Of a DNA stretch of 64,000 nucleotides, positions 41,834 to 51,745 are shown one piece after another. This stretch comes from Elusimicrobiales bacterium (GTDB lineage: Bacteria; Elusimicrobiota; Elusimicrobia; Elusimicrobiales; UBA9959). Made by a program: the position numbers and the translations under genes. Each line of letters begins with the position of its first letter. Position 1 is the first letter of the stretch. The DNA lies in the NCBI GenBank assembly GCA_028688015.1, contig JAQTZB010000009.1, positions 1 to 64,000 on the forward strand, written 5' to 3'. The notes beneath the pieces are model-generated. The model was not told the DNA's origin, did not search any database, and was given only the letters and a program-made list of their open reading frames with translations.

Positions 41834-42643
41834 TCAGGCGGCGGGTTTGCGCAGTATGTAGGTAGTGTGGCTGGACAGGCCCGCCAGCGCCGGCTCCGCA
41901 GACAGCCGCACCAGCGCGGCCACCATCTTCTCCCAGTAGCCGGGCACGGCGGCCGCCTCGTCTATCTTGTCGAAGGCCATGCCGGCGGCGGAATCCGCGC
42001 CGTAGGTGCCGGTGATCTCCAGGCCGCAGTCGGCTATCAGCTGCCGCACGGCCTGCGGGCTGTTGAGGCCGCCCAGCTCGTCTTCCAGCCGCGCGGCGTA
42101 GCTGTCCAGCGCGGTCAGCCGGTATTTCAGCACCGGCACGTAGAACATCTCGGCCACGCAGCGCAGGCTGCTCAGCATGGTGAGGAACACCAGCCCGCCC
42201 GGCTTCACCACGCGCGCGGCCTCGGCCAGCGCCTGGCGGCGCTCTTCGGCCTTGTCCATGTAGAACACCGGCCCCAGCAGCAGCGCGTGGTCGAACTGCG
42301 CGTCGCCGAAAGCGTCCAGCCTGACGGCGTTCTGCTGCTTAATCGCCAGCACGCCAGCCTGCAGGCCCTGGCGGGCTATCTCTTCCCCGGCTTTTTTCAG
42401 GAAACTTTCGGACAGGTCGGCCAGGGCCACCTTATTGCCCCGGCGCAGCAGCTCCACGGCGTAGCGCCCCGGCCCGCTGCCGATATCCAGCACGCTGGCG
42501 CCGGGCGGTATCAGCCGCGTGATATGGTGCAGCTGCACGGCGAACTCCACCTTGGAATAGTAATCCCGGGCCAGCCGGGCCAGCTCTTCTTCCGCGAACC
42601 CGGGCTTCTCCAGGGCGCTTTTAAGGCCGTTAAAATCCGTCAT
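41834..42643 (-). CDS. Class I SAM-dependent methyltransferase
   Basis: A 269-residue methyltransferase with motif I VLDIGSGPGRYAVEL near residue 50 and the acidic loop ALADLS at the end of strand 2. The post-motif VVKPGGLVFLTM marks strand 5. The sequence resembles UbiE/BioC-type small-molecule methyltransferases but the substrate cannot be told. It is two bases downstream of the AddB-like gene and ends the repair operon. The ATG at 42643 has GGAG upstream. Confidence 0.85.
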   Translation of the reverse strand: MTDFNGLKSALEKPGFAEEELARLARDYYSKVEFAVQLHHITRLIPPGASVLDIGSGPGRYAVELLRRGNKVALADLSESFLKKAGEEIARQGLQAGVLAIKQQNAVRLDAFGDAQFDHALLLGPVFYMDKAEERRQALAEAARVVKPGGLVFLTMLSSLRCVAEMFYVPVLKYRLTALDSYAARLEDELGGLNSPQAVRQLIADCGLEITGTYGADSAAGMAFDKIDEAAAVPGYWEKMVAALVRLSAEPALAGLSSHTTYILRKPAA

Positions 42644-42645
42644 TT

Positions 42646-45591
42646 TTACTCCTTCACCCACTGGCGGCCGCACATTACTTTGAAGGGGCAGAACTGGCAA
42701 TCCTCTTCGCGTTTGGTGGGTTCGAAGGGCAGGGCGGGGTCGAGTATCTCGTCGAGCAGTATGCAGATGGCGGCTTTGTATTTGCCGAAGGTGGACGGGA
42801 TATCCGGCAGATTGCGCCGGTATTCTTTGTAAAGACTTTCCTCCGTAATGTCCTGCCGCCCCAGCAGCATCAGCCGCGCGTCGAAGTCGGAAACGCTCCG
42901 GCCTTTCAGCGCGGCGCTTATATGGTCGGGCGTGCCGGGGGCCACATCGGCCTTGCCGGTCATGGCCATCAGCACATAGACCGGCAGCTGCACCGAGCGC
43001 AGGGTGTCCATCCAGCCGGCGCGCGGCCCCGCCGGGTCGAAGCTGTGCCAGGCCGGCACATGCGCCGCGGAGCCGGTCTTGTAGTCCACTATCACTATCT
43101 TCTCCCCCGCCCCGTCCGTCGGGCGCAGGTCTATGCGGTCGGCCTTGCCTGCCAGCCGCGCGGTCTTGCCCGAGGGCAGCGCCACGTCGGCTTCCAGCCA
43201 CACCTCGGTGGCCAGCGGCGTAAAGCCGGCCAGCCGCTCCATGTGGTAGCGCAGTATGTCCTCCAGCCGCTTCTCCACCTGCCGGCGCATCACGTAGCCG
43301 TAGCCCTTGTCGGTGTCGGTCAGATGGAAGCCGGCCAGGGCCTCTTTCAGGCAGGCCAGGGCCGCGGTCTTCTCGGCGTCGAACTCGCCCGGCTTGTAAG
43401 GGCGGCCCAGGCGGTTGCCGCGCATGAAATAAAGTTCCAGCGCCCGATGCACTATATTGCCTATGGAGGCGCGGCTGATCTCCTCGGTCATCTCCTCCTG
43501 CTCGCGCAGGCCGAGAACGTTGAGATAATAGAAGCGCAGCGGGCAGGCCAGGAAATGGTTGAGCGCCGACGGCGAGAATTTCGCGGCGGAGAGTTTCTTC
43601 ATCACCCAGGGCGTTTTGGGCGCGGCCGAGGGCTCTTTATTCTTGAAGGTCAGGTCGAAGAAAACGCGGTTCTCCAGCTTCTCGCGGTCCGCGCCGCCGG
43701 CCTCCAGCCGGAACAGCAGCTCCTCCACGAAAGGGCTCTTCTCGGACTTGGAATTATCGCGGTAGAAGATATGCCCAGCTTCGGCGGCGCCCAGCAGCGT
43801 CTCGAAATAATACTTGCGGGCGGATTCGCGCTCGCGGCAGGTGGGCAGGCCCAGCAGGCCGCGCATGAAGTCCGACAGCACCGCGTCCTCGGTGCCGCTC
43901 ACGTTCAGCGCGTCGGCGTTGGCGTCCAGGAAATAGACGCGCCTGAACTTGAGACCGCGGGTCTCCAGCAGGCCCAGCACCTGCAGGCCCTTCACCGGCG
44001 TGCCCTCGAACGGGTACACAGCGCCCTTCACCGCCGAGCCGAAGAACTTGAAATAGGAAGGCCGCCCCGCGAAGTTCTCGCGCGCCAGCCGCGAGCCGGC
44101 TATGCCGTCAAGCAGCGCCAGGAAGCGCCCGGAGAAATATTCCCAGTACGGGTGGCGGTAAGCGGTGGTGGCCGAGGACACGAAGGAGACCAGCCGCAGC
44201 AGTTTGCCCGCGAAGTCGCCGATGTCCTGAATTCCCTCGAAGGGGCGTATCACCGCGTCGTGGATGGTCTTGATATGCGCGGAGATCTCCGCCGCGGTGA
44301 CGGCCTTGTAATCCTCGTAATGCTCCAGCCGCTTCAGCGCCGCGGCCAGGAAGTCCGGGTCTTTCTCTATGGCGGCCAGCTCGGCGTAGCGCCCCATGCG
44401 GCCGAGGAAATGTTCCTGCAGTACCTGGAACAGTATGCGCGTCAGCTCCGGGCTGCCTTTATGCAGCGCGCTCTTGACGTAAGGATGGAAGACCAGGTCC
44501 AGGTAATCGGGGATGAAATAGGCCCCGCCGTCGGCGCGGTCCAGCAGGCGGCCGATGGATTCCACCAGCGAATAGACCGGCGTGTGCGACACCGGGTAGC
44601 CGATGGCGATATTGTTCTCGGCGAACTCGGGCAGGATATTGTGCACCACCGGGAACAGCGCGTCCACCGACGGTATCACTATCACGTCCCGTTCGCTGTA
44701 TTTGACCTTGTCCATCACCTGGCCCAGCGCGAACACCTCGCTGTGAGTGTCGGCCGCTTTGTGGAAGGTGAATTTGCCCGGCGCGGGCGCCTCAGCTTTA
44801 AACGGCTTCACCGCCTTTATCAGGCCTTTCTTTGCCAGGAATTCATAACGCGCGTCCAGGCCGGGCCCTTCCTGCGCCAGCAGGCGGAAATTGGAGAGTT
44901 TAAAAAGCCCTTCTATCAGTTTCTGTTCGGACCGCGACAGCAGGAAGAAACCGGCCAGTATCACCAGGCCTTTCTCCCCCAGCCCGGCGGCTTCGGCCGC
45001 GCCGGGCGCGGAGGCGGCTTCATATTTCAGGGCCGGGGTCAGCAGGCCATCGGCGGCGAGCTTCTTGTAGAAGGCCGCGTAGAGCTTGGAGAAGCCGCCG
45101 AACTTGGCGCTGAAGTCTTTGGCGCGCTTGAACACGCCCGCGCCCTCGCCAGCCTCCAGGCTGAGGTCGAAGGCGCCCAGGTCGCGCGGCGTTTTAAGTT
45201 CTTTCTTTATTTCCTCAAAATCGGAATAGGCTTTGAACGCCCAGGGCAAGAACCAGTCCAGGTCGGTGCTGGACTTGCCGGCCAGCGGCCCCAGGCCCTT
45301 GAGCCCCGGCTCCAGCGCGTGCATGATGGCCGCGGCGTCCAGCTCGCCTATCTCGGGCCCGGAGGCACCGGCGGCTTCGGCGAGAACGGCGGCGAACTCG
45401 TCCATGGAGTAAATGGCCGGCGGCTCGAAGGACTTGCCCGCTTTTTCAAAGAGCTGTTTGCGCAGGAAATGCGCCGGACGGCGGCCGGGGAAGACCACCA
45501 CGCAGTTGGCCAGGTCCTGGCCGTCCAGCAGGCCGGCCACGGCGGTCACCAGGTCCGCGTTTTGCGGCAGCAGCGTGAATTTATCGGTCAT
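42646..45591 (-). CDS. addB: AddB-like nuclease/inactivated-helicase subunit
   Basis: A 981-residue protein partnered with AddA in double-strand-break processing. The C-terminus has a PD-(D/E)XK nuclease domain (VIVDYKTGS near residue 850). It also has the four Fe-S cysteines: C683 in ACPLRFYY, and C965, C968 and C974 spaced x2 and x5 as in Bacillus AddB. The N-terminal helicase-like part is diverged and lacks a clear Walker A. The start at 45591 overlaps the addA stop (ATGA). It is shorter than Bacillus AddB (about 1166). Confidence 0.87.
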   Translation of the reverse strand: MTDKFTLLPQNADLVTAVAGLLDGQDLANCVVVFPGRRPAHFLRKQLFEKAGKSFEPPAIYSMDEFAAVLAEAAGASGPEIGELDAAAIMHALEPGLKGLGPLAGKSSTDLDWFLPWAFKAYSDFEEIKKELKTPRDLGAFDLSLEAGEGAGVFKRAKDFSAKFGGFSKLYAAFYKKLAADGLLTPALKYEAASAPGAAEAAGLGEKGLVILAGFFLLSRSEQKLIEGLFKLSNFRLLAQEGPGLDARYEFLAKKGLIKAVKPFKAEAPAPGKFTFHKAADTHSEVFALGQVMDKVKYSERDVIVIPSVDALFPVVHNILPEFAENNIAIGYPVSHTPVYSLVESIGRLLDRADGGAYFIPDYLDLVFHPYVKSALHKGSPELTRILFQVLQEHFLGRMGRYAELAAIEKDPDFLAAALKRLEHYEDYKAVTAAEISAHIKTIHDAVIRPFEGIQDIGDFAGKLLRLVSFVSSATTAYRHPYWEYFSGRFLALLDGIAGSRLARENFAGRPSYFKFFGSAVKGAVYPFEGTPVKGLQVLGLLETRGLKFRRVYFLDANADALNVSGTEDAVLSDFMRGLLGLPTCRERESARKYYFETLLGAAEAGHIFYRDNSKSEKSPFVEELLFRLEAGGADREKLENRVFFDLTFKNKEPSAAPKTPWVMKKLSAAKFSPSALNHFLACPLRFYYLNVLGLREQEEMTEEISRASIGNIVHRALELYFMRGNRLGRPYKPGEFDAEKTAALACLKEALAGFHLTDTDKGYGYVMRRQVEKRLEDILRYHMERLAGFTPLATEVWLEADVALPSGKTARLAGKADRIDLRPTDGAGEKIVIVDYKTGSAAHVPAWHSFDPAGPRAGWMDTLRSVQLPVYVLMAMTGKADVAPGTPDHISAALKGRSVSDFDARLMLLGRQDITEESLYKEYRRNLPDIPSTFGKYKAAICILLDEILDPALPFEPTKREEDCQFCPFKVMCGRQWVKE

Positions 45592-48500
45592 ATCACGCGC
45601 TCCGCTTTCTCTTCGTCCAGGTAGATCAGCCAGCATTCGGCCGGCAGGCCGCGCGCGTCGGTGACGGCGGCGGCGTATTTTTTAAGGGTGTCGGTATAGG
45701 CGGTGTGCTCGCCGCCGGTCTTGAAGTCCACAATAATGGCGCGGCCTCCCTCCACCAGCAGGCGGTCCAGGCGGCGCAGCCGGCCCCCCTCGGGCCCGGA
45801 GACGAATTCCGTCTCCCGCCGCAGCTCGCGCCCCGGCTTCTTCTCGAAGAACACGGCCACTTCCGGCAGATTCAGCAGCCGCAGCAACTTGGCGGTGATC
45901 TGCTTCTTCTCGCCGGCCAGCGCCGGGCCGTAACGCCAGGCGCAGGCGTCGAAGGCGCGCTCCAGCCGCTCGCGCAGGTCCGGGCCGGACCAGTCTATAC
46001 GCATCAGTATCTCGTGGTGCAGCAGGCCGCGCTGCACGGCGCGGTAGCCTTCCAGCGTGGCCCCGCCGGCCGAAGGCGGCAGCTCCGGCGCCTGCGGCTG
46101 ATGCACTACCGAAGGTTTATGGGCGGGCGGCACGGCTTTGGCCTTTTTATCGGGCTTGCCGCGCTCCGAAGTGCCGAAGACGTACTCAAAGCGCGCGCCG
46201 GCGCTTTCGCCCTGCTCGTCGCCGCCGCGTATCACCAAATTTGAGAGCTCCGCCTTGGCGCGGGTGGTCACCACGTAAAGCTGGTTGAGCGCCTGCACCT
46301 TCTCGTCGGCCTCGCGCGCGGCGCTGATGGCGGCCAGCGCCGGGTCCCAGTCGCAGAAATCCTTCCTTATGTAGACTATGCGCACCGCGCCGCCGGGATC
46401 GCTCTTGTCGTAATAAATATTGCGGTCGGAGGCGCTGCCGCCCTGGCCGCGGGTCTCGTAAATGAGGTTGATGACCACCGGGAAGCCCAGGCCCTTGCTC
46501 TTGTGAAAGGTCATCACGCGCACGGCGTCTATGTATTCCGGCAGCTCAATGCTGAAGGCGCCGGCGGCGTCCTCGCCGTCGTCCCTGGCGAAGTTGATGA
46601 AGCTGCGCGCGTCGGCCGCGCCCTTACCCTGCAGCGAGGACAGCACCTCGAGGAACTTCACCAGGAAGCAGGACTCCTCGCGGAAGCGCTCGAAGACGCG
46701 CAGCGACGAGAAAGCCTGCGAGGCCAGCTCGTAGACGGGCAGGAACCCGACCTTGGCGAACAGCGGCTCCAGCAGGCGCGCCCATTCGCCGGGCTGGCGC
46801 TCCTTGAAAGTGGCGTAGAGCGGCCGGCCGGCGCGGCCTTTCTCGCGGTGCTCCGCCGCGGCGGCTAGTATATCCTCCCGCTTCAGGCCCGAGGCCTGCA
46901 GGAAGATGTCCCCGCAGGCGAAATCCATGAACGCTATGTCGTCGGCCGGGAATTCCAGGAAGGTGAACAGCGCGATAAGCTCCGCCACCACGGGCCGCTC
47001 GCGGATGTCCAGCGAGCTCATGGACGCCACCGGTATGCCGGCGGCGTTCAGCCACGACACCACGTTGCGTATATACTTGTTCTGCGGGGCCAGCACGGCT
47101 ATCTGGTCGTAGCGGTAGCGCGCGTGCGCTTCTTTAATGAGTTCCACCACCCTGGCGCTGACGGCCGGGTCGGAGACGTCCTTGGTTTCTTCGGCGTTCT
47201 CCTCCGGCGCGGCGGCCGCGGCTTCCTTAATGGCTTTGCGCGAGAACACCTGCTCCCGGGCCAGGCCATCGCCTTCCTTGCCCTCCTCGGCGGTCTGGTG
47301 GTAGGACGTGAGCCCCGTGGGATCGTCCTTTGCGGAAAGCACCTCGCCGCCGCGGTAGGCGGGCAGGCGCGTCTTGAAAAGGTCCTCGGCGTATTTCACT
47401 ATCACGCCGCCGCTGCGGCGGTTCACCTTCAGCTCCTCTATGCGGCGGTGGCCGGGCTCGGCCAGGTTCACCACGGCCTCCAGGCCCAGCGGGTCCTCGC
47501 CCTCCAGCACGCCGTGCAGCGCCTCCATGAACTGGCGCATTATCTTGTAGTCGGCGTAGCGGAACATATAGATGGCCTGCTTGATGTCGCCCACCACGAA
47601 CAGCGACCCGCCCTTGGACAGCGCCTCCATCACCAGCGGCAGCAGCGCGCGCCACTGCAGCGGGTCGGTGTCCTGGAACTCGTCTATCAGAAAATGCTCC
47701 ACGCGCTCGCCCAGGCGGATGTAAACCTCAGGCACGGCCAGGCCGCCGCCGGCGCGCAGGTAGCCGGTGATCTTCTTGGCGATATCGTCTATATGCGCCA
47801 CGTCCTCCAGGCCGCTCTTTATGCGCTCCAGTTCTTCCTTGAACTTGGGATAGATCCTGACGAAGCCGCCGAGCCGGTGATAGGCATGCAGGCGGACGTG
47901 CTTGCCTATAACGGCGCCTATCTCCGCCATGGGCACCGCCAGCACGCCCATATCCGGCGCGGAGCGCACCTTGTTGCCGTTGAAAAAGCCATAGCGCGGG
48001 TCGAAGCAGCCCATTATGGCCAGGTAATTACCGGAAAGTATGGCCTCACGGGCCTTATCCTTGAAGGCGTCGGCGAAATAGCGCGCTTCCTTGGGTTTGC
48101 TCTTGGCAAAATAGGTATGCTCGCGGGTGTCCACCAGCTTCAGAAAGGCGGCACTCTGCGCCACTATAGCCTCGCGGGCTTCGCGCACGGTCTTCTCGTC
48201 TATATCGGCCGGCTCTATGTGCCCGTCGGACTTGCCCTCGAAGGTGAGGAAGTTCTCGTAGATCTCGCGCATCTTCTCCACGGGGTCCCAGGGGTAGGCG
48301 TTGCCGGGCGGCAGGGAATCCAGGAACTTATCCACCTCGTCGCGGCTGAGCGAGGACTTGCCCTCTTTGGAAAGGATGGAATACAGCGCCACGTCCGTCA
48401 GGCGGCGGTGGCTCATGGTGATGTCGGGGTTGAGCGGCATGCCCAGCTCGCCCGCGGCGGACATGGCTATGCGGTTGAGGAAGCTGTCTATGGTCTGCAC

Positions 48501-48815
48501 GTGCAGGTTATAGTAGTTGCACAGCAGGTCCTGCAGGATGACGGCGGCCTTGGCCTTCAGCGCGGGCATCCTGAGGCCGGTGTCGCGCATCAGCTGGTGC
48601 GTCTCGTGGCAGTCGGCGCCCAGCGCAGCCTTCTTGAGCCAGGTGAGGATGCGCTCCTTCATTTCCTTGGCGGCGTTGTTGGTGAAAGTGACGGCGAGTA
48701 TGCTCTCGGGCGCGGCGCCGTCCAGCAGCAGGCGCACGTAGCGGCTGGTCAGGGCGTGCGTCTTGCCGGACCCCGCCGAAGCGCTGATGAGTATTATCTC
48801 GCTCTTTTTGGTCAT
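45588..48815 (-). CDS. addA: AddA/RecB-family helicase-nuclease
   Basis: A 1075-residue UvrD-type helicase with nuclease. Walker A SAGSGKTHALTSRY is at residues 13-26, motif Ia is in ILAVTFTNNAAKEM, and motif II is DEFQDTDPLQW. Motif VI appears near QLYVVTTRAKAEL. The C-terminal RecB-type nuclease motif is AIIVDFKTGGE. With AddB it should unwind and resect broken DNA until a Chi-like sequence. A dispersed hairpin element lies 30 bases upstream of its start. Confidence 0.92.
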   Translation of the reverse strand: MTKKSEIILISASAGSGKTHALTSRYVRLLLDGAAPESILAVTFTNNAAKEMKERILTWLKKAALGADCHETHQLMRDTGLRMPALKAKAAVILQDLLCNYYNLHVQTIDSFLNRIAMSAAGELGMPLNPDITMSHRRLTDVALYSILSKEGKSSLSRDEVDKFLDSLPPGNAYPWDPVEKMREIYENFLTFEGKSDGHIEPADIDEKTVREAREAIVAQSAAFLKLVDTREHTYFAKSKPKEARYFADAFKDKAREAILSGNYLAIMGCFDPRYGFFNGNKVRSAPDMGVLAVPMAEIGAVIGKHVRLHAYHRLGGFVRIYPKFKEELERIKSGLEDVAHIDDIAKKITGYLRAGGGLAVPEVYIRLGERVEHFLIDEFQDTDPLQWRALLPLVMEALSKGGSLFVVGDIKQAIYMFRYADYKIMRQFMEALHGVLEGEDPLGLEAVVNLAEPGHRRIEELKVNRRSGGVIVKYAEDLFKTRLPAYRGGEVLSAKDDPTGLTSYHQTAEEGKEGDGLAREQVFSRKAIKEAAAAAPEENAEETKDVSDPAVSARVVELIKEAHARYRYDQIAVLAPQNKYIRNVVSWLNAAGIPVASMSSLDIRERPVVAELIALFTFLEFPADDIAFMDFACGDIFLQASGLKREDILAAAAEHREKGRAGRPLYATFKERQPGEWARLLEPLFAKVGFLPVYELASQAFSSLRVFERFREESCFLVKFLEVLSSLQGKGAADARSFINFARDDGEDAAGAFSIELPEYIDAVRVMTFHKSKGLGFPVVINLIYETRGQGGSASDRNIYYDKSDPGGAVRIVYIRKDFCDWDPALAAISAAREADEKVQALNQLYVVTTRAKAELSNLVIRGGDEQGESAGARFEYVFGTSERGKPDKKAKAVPPAHKPSVVHQPQAPELPPSAGGATLEGYRAVQRGLLHHEILMRIDWSGPDLRERLERAFDACAWRYGPALAGEKKQITAKLLRLLNLPEVAVFFEKKPGRELRRETEFVSGPEGGRLRRLDRLLVEGGRAIIVDFKTGGEHTAYTDTLKKYAAAVTDARGLPAECWLIYLDEEKAERVI

Positions 48816-48844
48816 CGACTTATCAATGATACTTTTTTAGCTAT

Positions 48845-48886
48845 TAATAGCATAGCAGACCATCCCGACAAGGGCGTGTCGGGAAA
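48845..48886 (-). repeat. Dispersed hairpin element, copy 2 (upstream of addA)
   Basis: TCCCGACA/TGTCGGGA stem at 48863-48884 (loop AGGGCG), starting four bases after the dinG stop. The conserved minus-strand tail CTGCTATGCTAT follows. TTGTCG and TATTAA 16 bases apart could be -35 and -10 for addA. Confidence 0.75.
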
Positions 48887-48887
48887 A

Positions 48888-50903
48888 CTAGCGGGGCGCG
48901 GCCTCGCCTGGGCGGCGGGCGAAGAAGGTTTTAAGGGACTTGAAGTCGGTCAGGCGGGCGCAGCGCGGGATGGAGCGCAGGAACTTGCCGCCGTAGCGCT
49001 TGGTCTGCACGCGCGGGTCCAGTATCACGATAGCGCCGAAATCTTTTTTAGTCCGTATCAAGCGCCCTACACCCTGGCGGAACTTTACCACCGCCTTGGG
49101 CAGCGTGTAATCCACAAAGAAATTCTTCCCCTGGGCCGCCATCCATTCCTCGCGCGTCTCTTCCAGCGGCGTGTCGGGCGAGGTGAACGGCAGCCTGGCG
49201 ATAACCACGCAGGCCAGCGCCTGGCCGGGCACGTCCACCCCCTGCCAGAAGGTGTCCGTGGCCAGCAGCACGCCGTTGCCCGCGTGCTTAAAGTCGGTTA
49301 TCAGCTTGGCCGGCAGGTCGTCGCCCTGCGTGAAGATGGGCCGGCCGCTGACCCGGCCGTTGAGCGCGCGGGAGGCGCGGGTGAGCGACTGCCAGCTGGT
49401 GAAAAGCAAAAAGATGCCGCCCTCCACCGCGCCGCAGACCTTAACGCAGGCCTCTATTACCGCGGCTTCGTAAGCCGCGGCCTCGGCGGGGTCCGGCATG
49501 TCCTCGGGAATAAGCAGGCCAGCCTGCTTGGTATAGTCGAAGGGCGAATCCAGCAGCAGCTCGCCGCTCTGGTCCAGGCCGATGCGCGATTTCAGCATCT
49601 TGAACGAGCCGTCCACCGCCAGCGTGGCCGAGGTGAGCACCACCGGGTAATTGCGGCCGAACAAATCCTTGCGCAGGTCCTCCGACACGTCCACCGGCGA
49701 CATGTTCAGCGAGATCTCTTCTTTCTTCCGGCCGCTTTTCACCTCTACCCAGTAGGCGTTGGCCGGCTCTTTGCAGTCCAAAAAAGCGTTTAGCTGCGCG
49801 GCCAGCTCCAGGCAGCGCTTCAGGCAGGCCTTGATCTCCGCCTCTTCCATGTCGTTCTGGCTGTGCGGGATGGCCTGCGACAGCAGCACGCTGAGCTCCA
49901 GCAGCGGCACCTGGAGCAAATTCGGGACGATGCCGGTCTCGCGCACGCGCCGGGTGCGGGCGCGCTCCTTATCCGGCTGGGCGTTCAAGGCCAGCTTCTC
50001 GGTCAGCGCCCAGAAAAAATCTTTAGAAGCGTGCTTGATCTCGGAGACCGCGCCCTTAACATCCTCCACCCAGTTGGCCGGCGGCTGCGCCAGGCGGTGC
50101 ACCAGGCCCTTGTTGGACTTGGGCGCAAAGATGTCGTCGAGAAAACGCTTCACCTTGCGGTCGGTGATAGAGAAGCCCAAAAAGTCGGCCGCCACTTCCT
50201 CCAGATTGTGAGCCTCATCGAAGATGACGGCGTTGAAGGCGGGCAGCGGCATGCCGGCGAAGAATAAATGCTGGTTCACCACCACTATGTCGGCCTTGGC
50301 GGCGCGCAGCACGTCCTTGCGGTGAAAGCAGGCCGCCTTGTGCTGGCATTTCTTGCCCAGGCAGAGGTCAGAGTCGCGGCAGACCTCGGCCCACAGATGG
50401 TGCGGCACGGCGAAGGGCAGCTCGGCGCGGCTGCCGCTCTCCGCGGCCTGGATCCATTCCTGCAGCTGCTCCAGCGCGGCGGCCAGGCCGTCGTCGTCGA
50501 ACAGCTCCGGAGACTGCTTGGCGGCGCGGGACAGACGCGATAGGCACAAGTAATTACTCGAGCCCATCAGCAGGAAGTAGCTGAGCGGCAAGCCCTGCTC
50601 TTCCAGCACGGCCTTTACTACCAGCAAGTCTTTTTTTACCAGCTGCGCCTGCAGGGCCTTGGTATGCGTGGCCACCACAACTTTTTTCTGGTTGCGCGCG
50701 GCCCACAGCGCGGCGGGGATGAGGTAGCCGAGGGATTTGCCCACGCCGGTGCCGGCCTCCACCACCAGATGCTCGCCCTCGCCCACGGCGTACGCCACGG
50801 CCTCGGCCATGCGCGCCTGCTGCGCGCGCGGCTCAAAGCCCTTTATGGCCTTGGAGACGGCGCCACCGGCGCCGAAGATGTCGGCGAACTCTGCGTTTCC
50901 CAT
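48888..50903 (-). CDS. DinG-family ATP-dependent DNA helicase
   Basis: A 671-residue XPD/DinG superfamily 2 helicase. Walker A is AGTGVGKS at residues 50-57, the DEAH box is at 229-232, and the C-terminal motif VI is in VGRLIRTKKDFG. Four cysteines, C120, C181, C186 and C192, have the spacing of the Fe-S domain of DinG/YoaA. No N-terminal exonuclease domain is present. It sits in the repair operon, overlapping the upstream MBL gene by one base (TAATG). Confidence 0.9.
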   Translation of the reverse strand: MGNAEFADIFGAGGAVSKAIKGFEPRAQQARMAEAVAYAVGEGEHLVVEAGTGVGKSLGYLIPAALWAARNQKKVVVATHTKALQAQLVKKDLLVVKAVLEEQGLPLSYFLLMGSSNYLCLSRLSRAAKQSPELFDDDGLAAALEQLQEWIQAAESGSRAELPFAVPHHLWAEVCRDSDLCLGKKCQHKAACFHRKDVLRAAKADIVVVNQHLFFAGMPLPAFNAVIFDEAHNLEEVAADFLGFSITDRKVKRFLDDIFAPKSNKGLVHRLAQPPANWVEDVKGAVSEIKHASKDFFWALTEKLALNAQPDKERARTRRVRETGIVPNLLQVPLLELSVLLSQAIPHSQNDMEEAEIKACLKRCLELAAQLNAFLDCKEPANAYWVEVKSGRKKEEISLNMSPVDVSEDLRKDLFGRNYPVVLTSATLAVDGSFKMLKSRIGLDQSGELLLDSPFDYTKQAGLLIPEDMPDPAEAAAYEAAVIEACVKVCGAVEGGIFLLFTSWQSLTRASRALNGRVSGRPIFTQGDDLPAKLITDFKHAGNGVLLATDTFWQGVDVPGQALACVVIARLPFTSPDTPLEETREEWMAAQGKNFFVDYTLPKAVVKFRQGVGRLIRTKKDFGAIVILDPRVQTKRYGGKFLRSIPRCARLTDFKSLKTFFARRPGEAAPR

Positions 50904-51694
50904 TATTTTATGACTATCACCGGGCCGGGCTCGTGGCGGGCGGCCATGTGCACTTCGAACTTAACCGGCAATTTCTTGCGGTTGAAATAGGCGGCTATTT
51001 CCATGGCGGGCAGGTGCGGGCGGTTGCATTCCTCGCTCAGGTGCCCGAGCACCACAGCCTGCGGCTGCGCCGTGCCCGCGCTGCAGGCCTTGTGCAGGAA
51101 GCGCGCGGCCTGCAAGTTGGACAGGTGGAACTCCGAGCCGGGATGGCCGTACTTCTTAAGCAGCTCCAGGTCGTGATTGGCCTCAAGGAAGATGAAGTCC
51201 GCGTCGGCGGCGCCGGCCACGTGCTCGTCGGTAAAGGCGCTGAGGTCCGTGAACAGGCACACCTTGCGGCGGCGGCCCTCGGCCTTGGCGGTTATGACAA
51301 AAGCCGTGGTGCAGTAGTTGGGCGCGTGGGAAACCTTCAGGTGGGCTACTTTAAAATCCCCGATGCTCGCCCCGCGCGAGAAGGGCGCCAGGCAGGGGCC
51401 CCATTCGGAGCCGTACTTTATGGTTATCTGCCGGGCCACCTCGGGGTGGCAGCGCACCGGCAGGCCGGCCTCGCGCAGCACCTTGAGCGAATTGGCGTTG
51501 ATGTGGTCGCCGTGCGCGTGGGTGACCAGCACCCCGGCGATGGCGGGGCAAAGGGCTTTGGCGTCTTCGAGGATCTGCCGGCAGCTGCGCTGGCTGCCCG
51601 GGGCGAAGTCCAGCAGCAGCGCGCCCGACTTGGTCCACAGCAGCGCCGCGTTGCCGCTGCTGCCGGAGCATAGGGATTTGAATCTAAGTGGCAT
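50903..51694 (-). CDS. YycJ/WalJ-like metallo-beta-lactamase-fold hydrolase
   Basis: A 263-residue MBL-fold hydrolase with the THAHGDH zinc motif near residue 58, an N-terminal CSGSSGNA loop, and HLSEECNRP in the C-terminal part, a combination typical of YycJ. Family members are exonucleases or act in cell-wall regulation. Its coupling to dinG and addAB supports a DNA-processing role. The start ATG at 51694 is immediately preceded by GCT; no clear Shine-Dalgarno is visible. Confidence 0.87.
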   Translation of the reverse strand: MPLRFKSLCSGSSGNAALLWTKSGALLLDFAPGSQRSCRQILEDAKALCPAIAGVLVTHAHGDHINANSLKVLREAGLPVRCHPEVARQITIKYGSEWGPCLAPFSRGASIGDFKVAHLKVSHAPNYCTTAFVITAKAEGRRRKVCLFTDLSAFTDEHVAGAADADFIFLEANHDLELLKKYGHPGSEFHLSNLQAARFLHKACSAGTAQPQAVVLGHLSEECNRPHLPAMEIAAYFNRKKLPVKFEVHMAARHEPGPVIVIK

Positions 51695-51745
51695 AGCGAA
51701 AGACCGCGCCCGACAAAGTTAGGAAGATAGGAAGCAGCGTCCCCT

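Noticed and set aside
42922..45624. A plus-strand open frame of 900 codons
   Set aside because: Antisense shadow of addB; no recognisable domain and composition typical of such shadows.
51694..51720. A half copy of the dispersed hairpin before the YycJ-like gene
   Set aside because: Only TTGTCGGG is present; the left arm and tail are absent and the start codon falls where the -10 should be.
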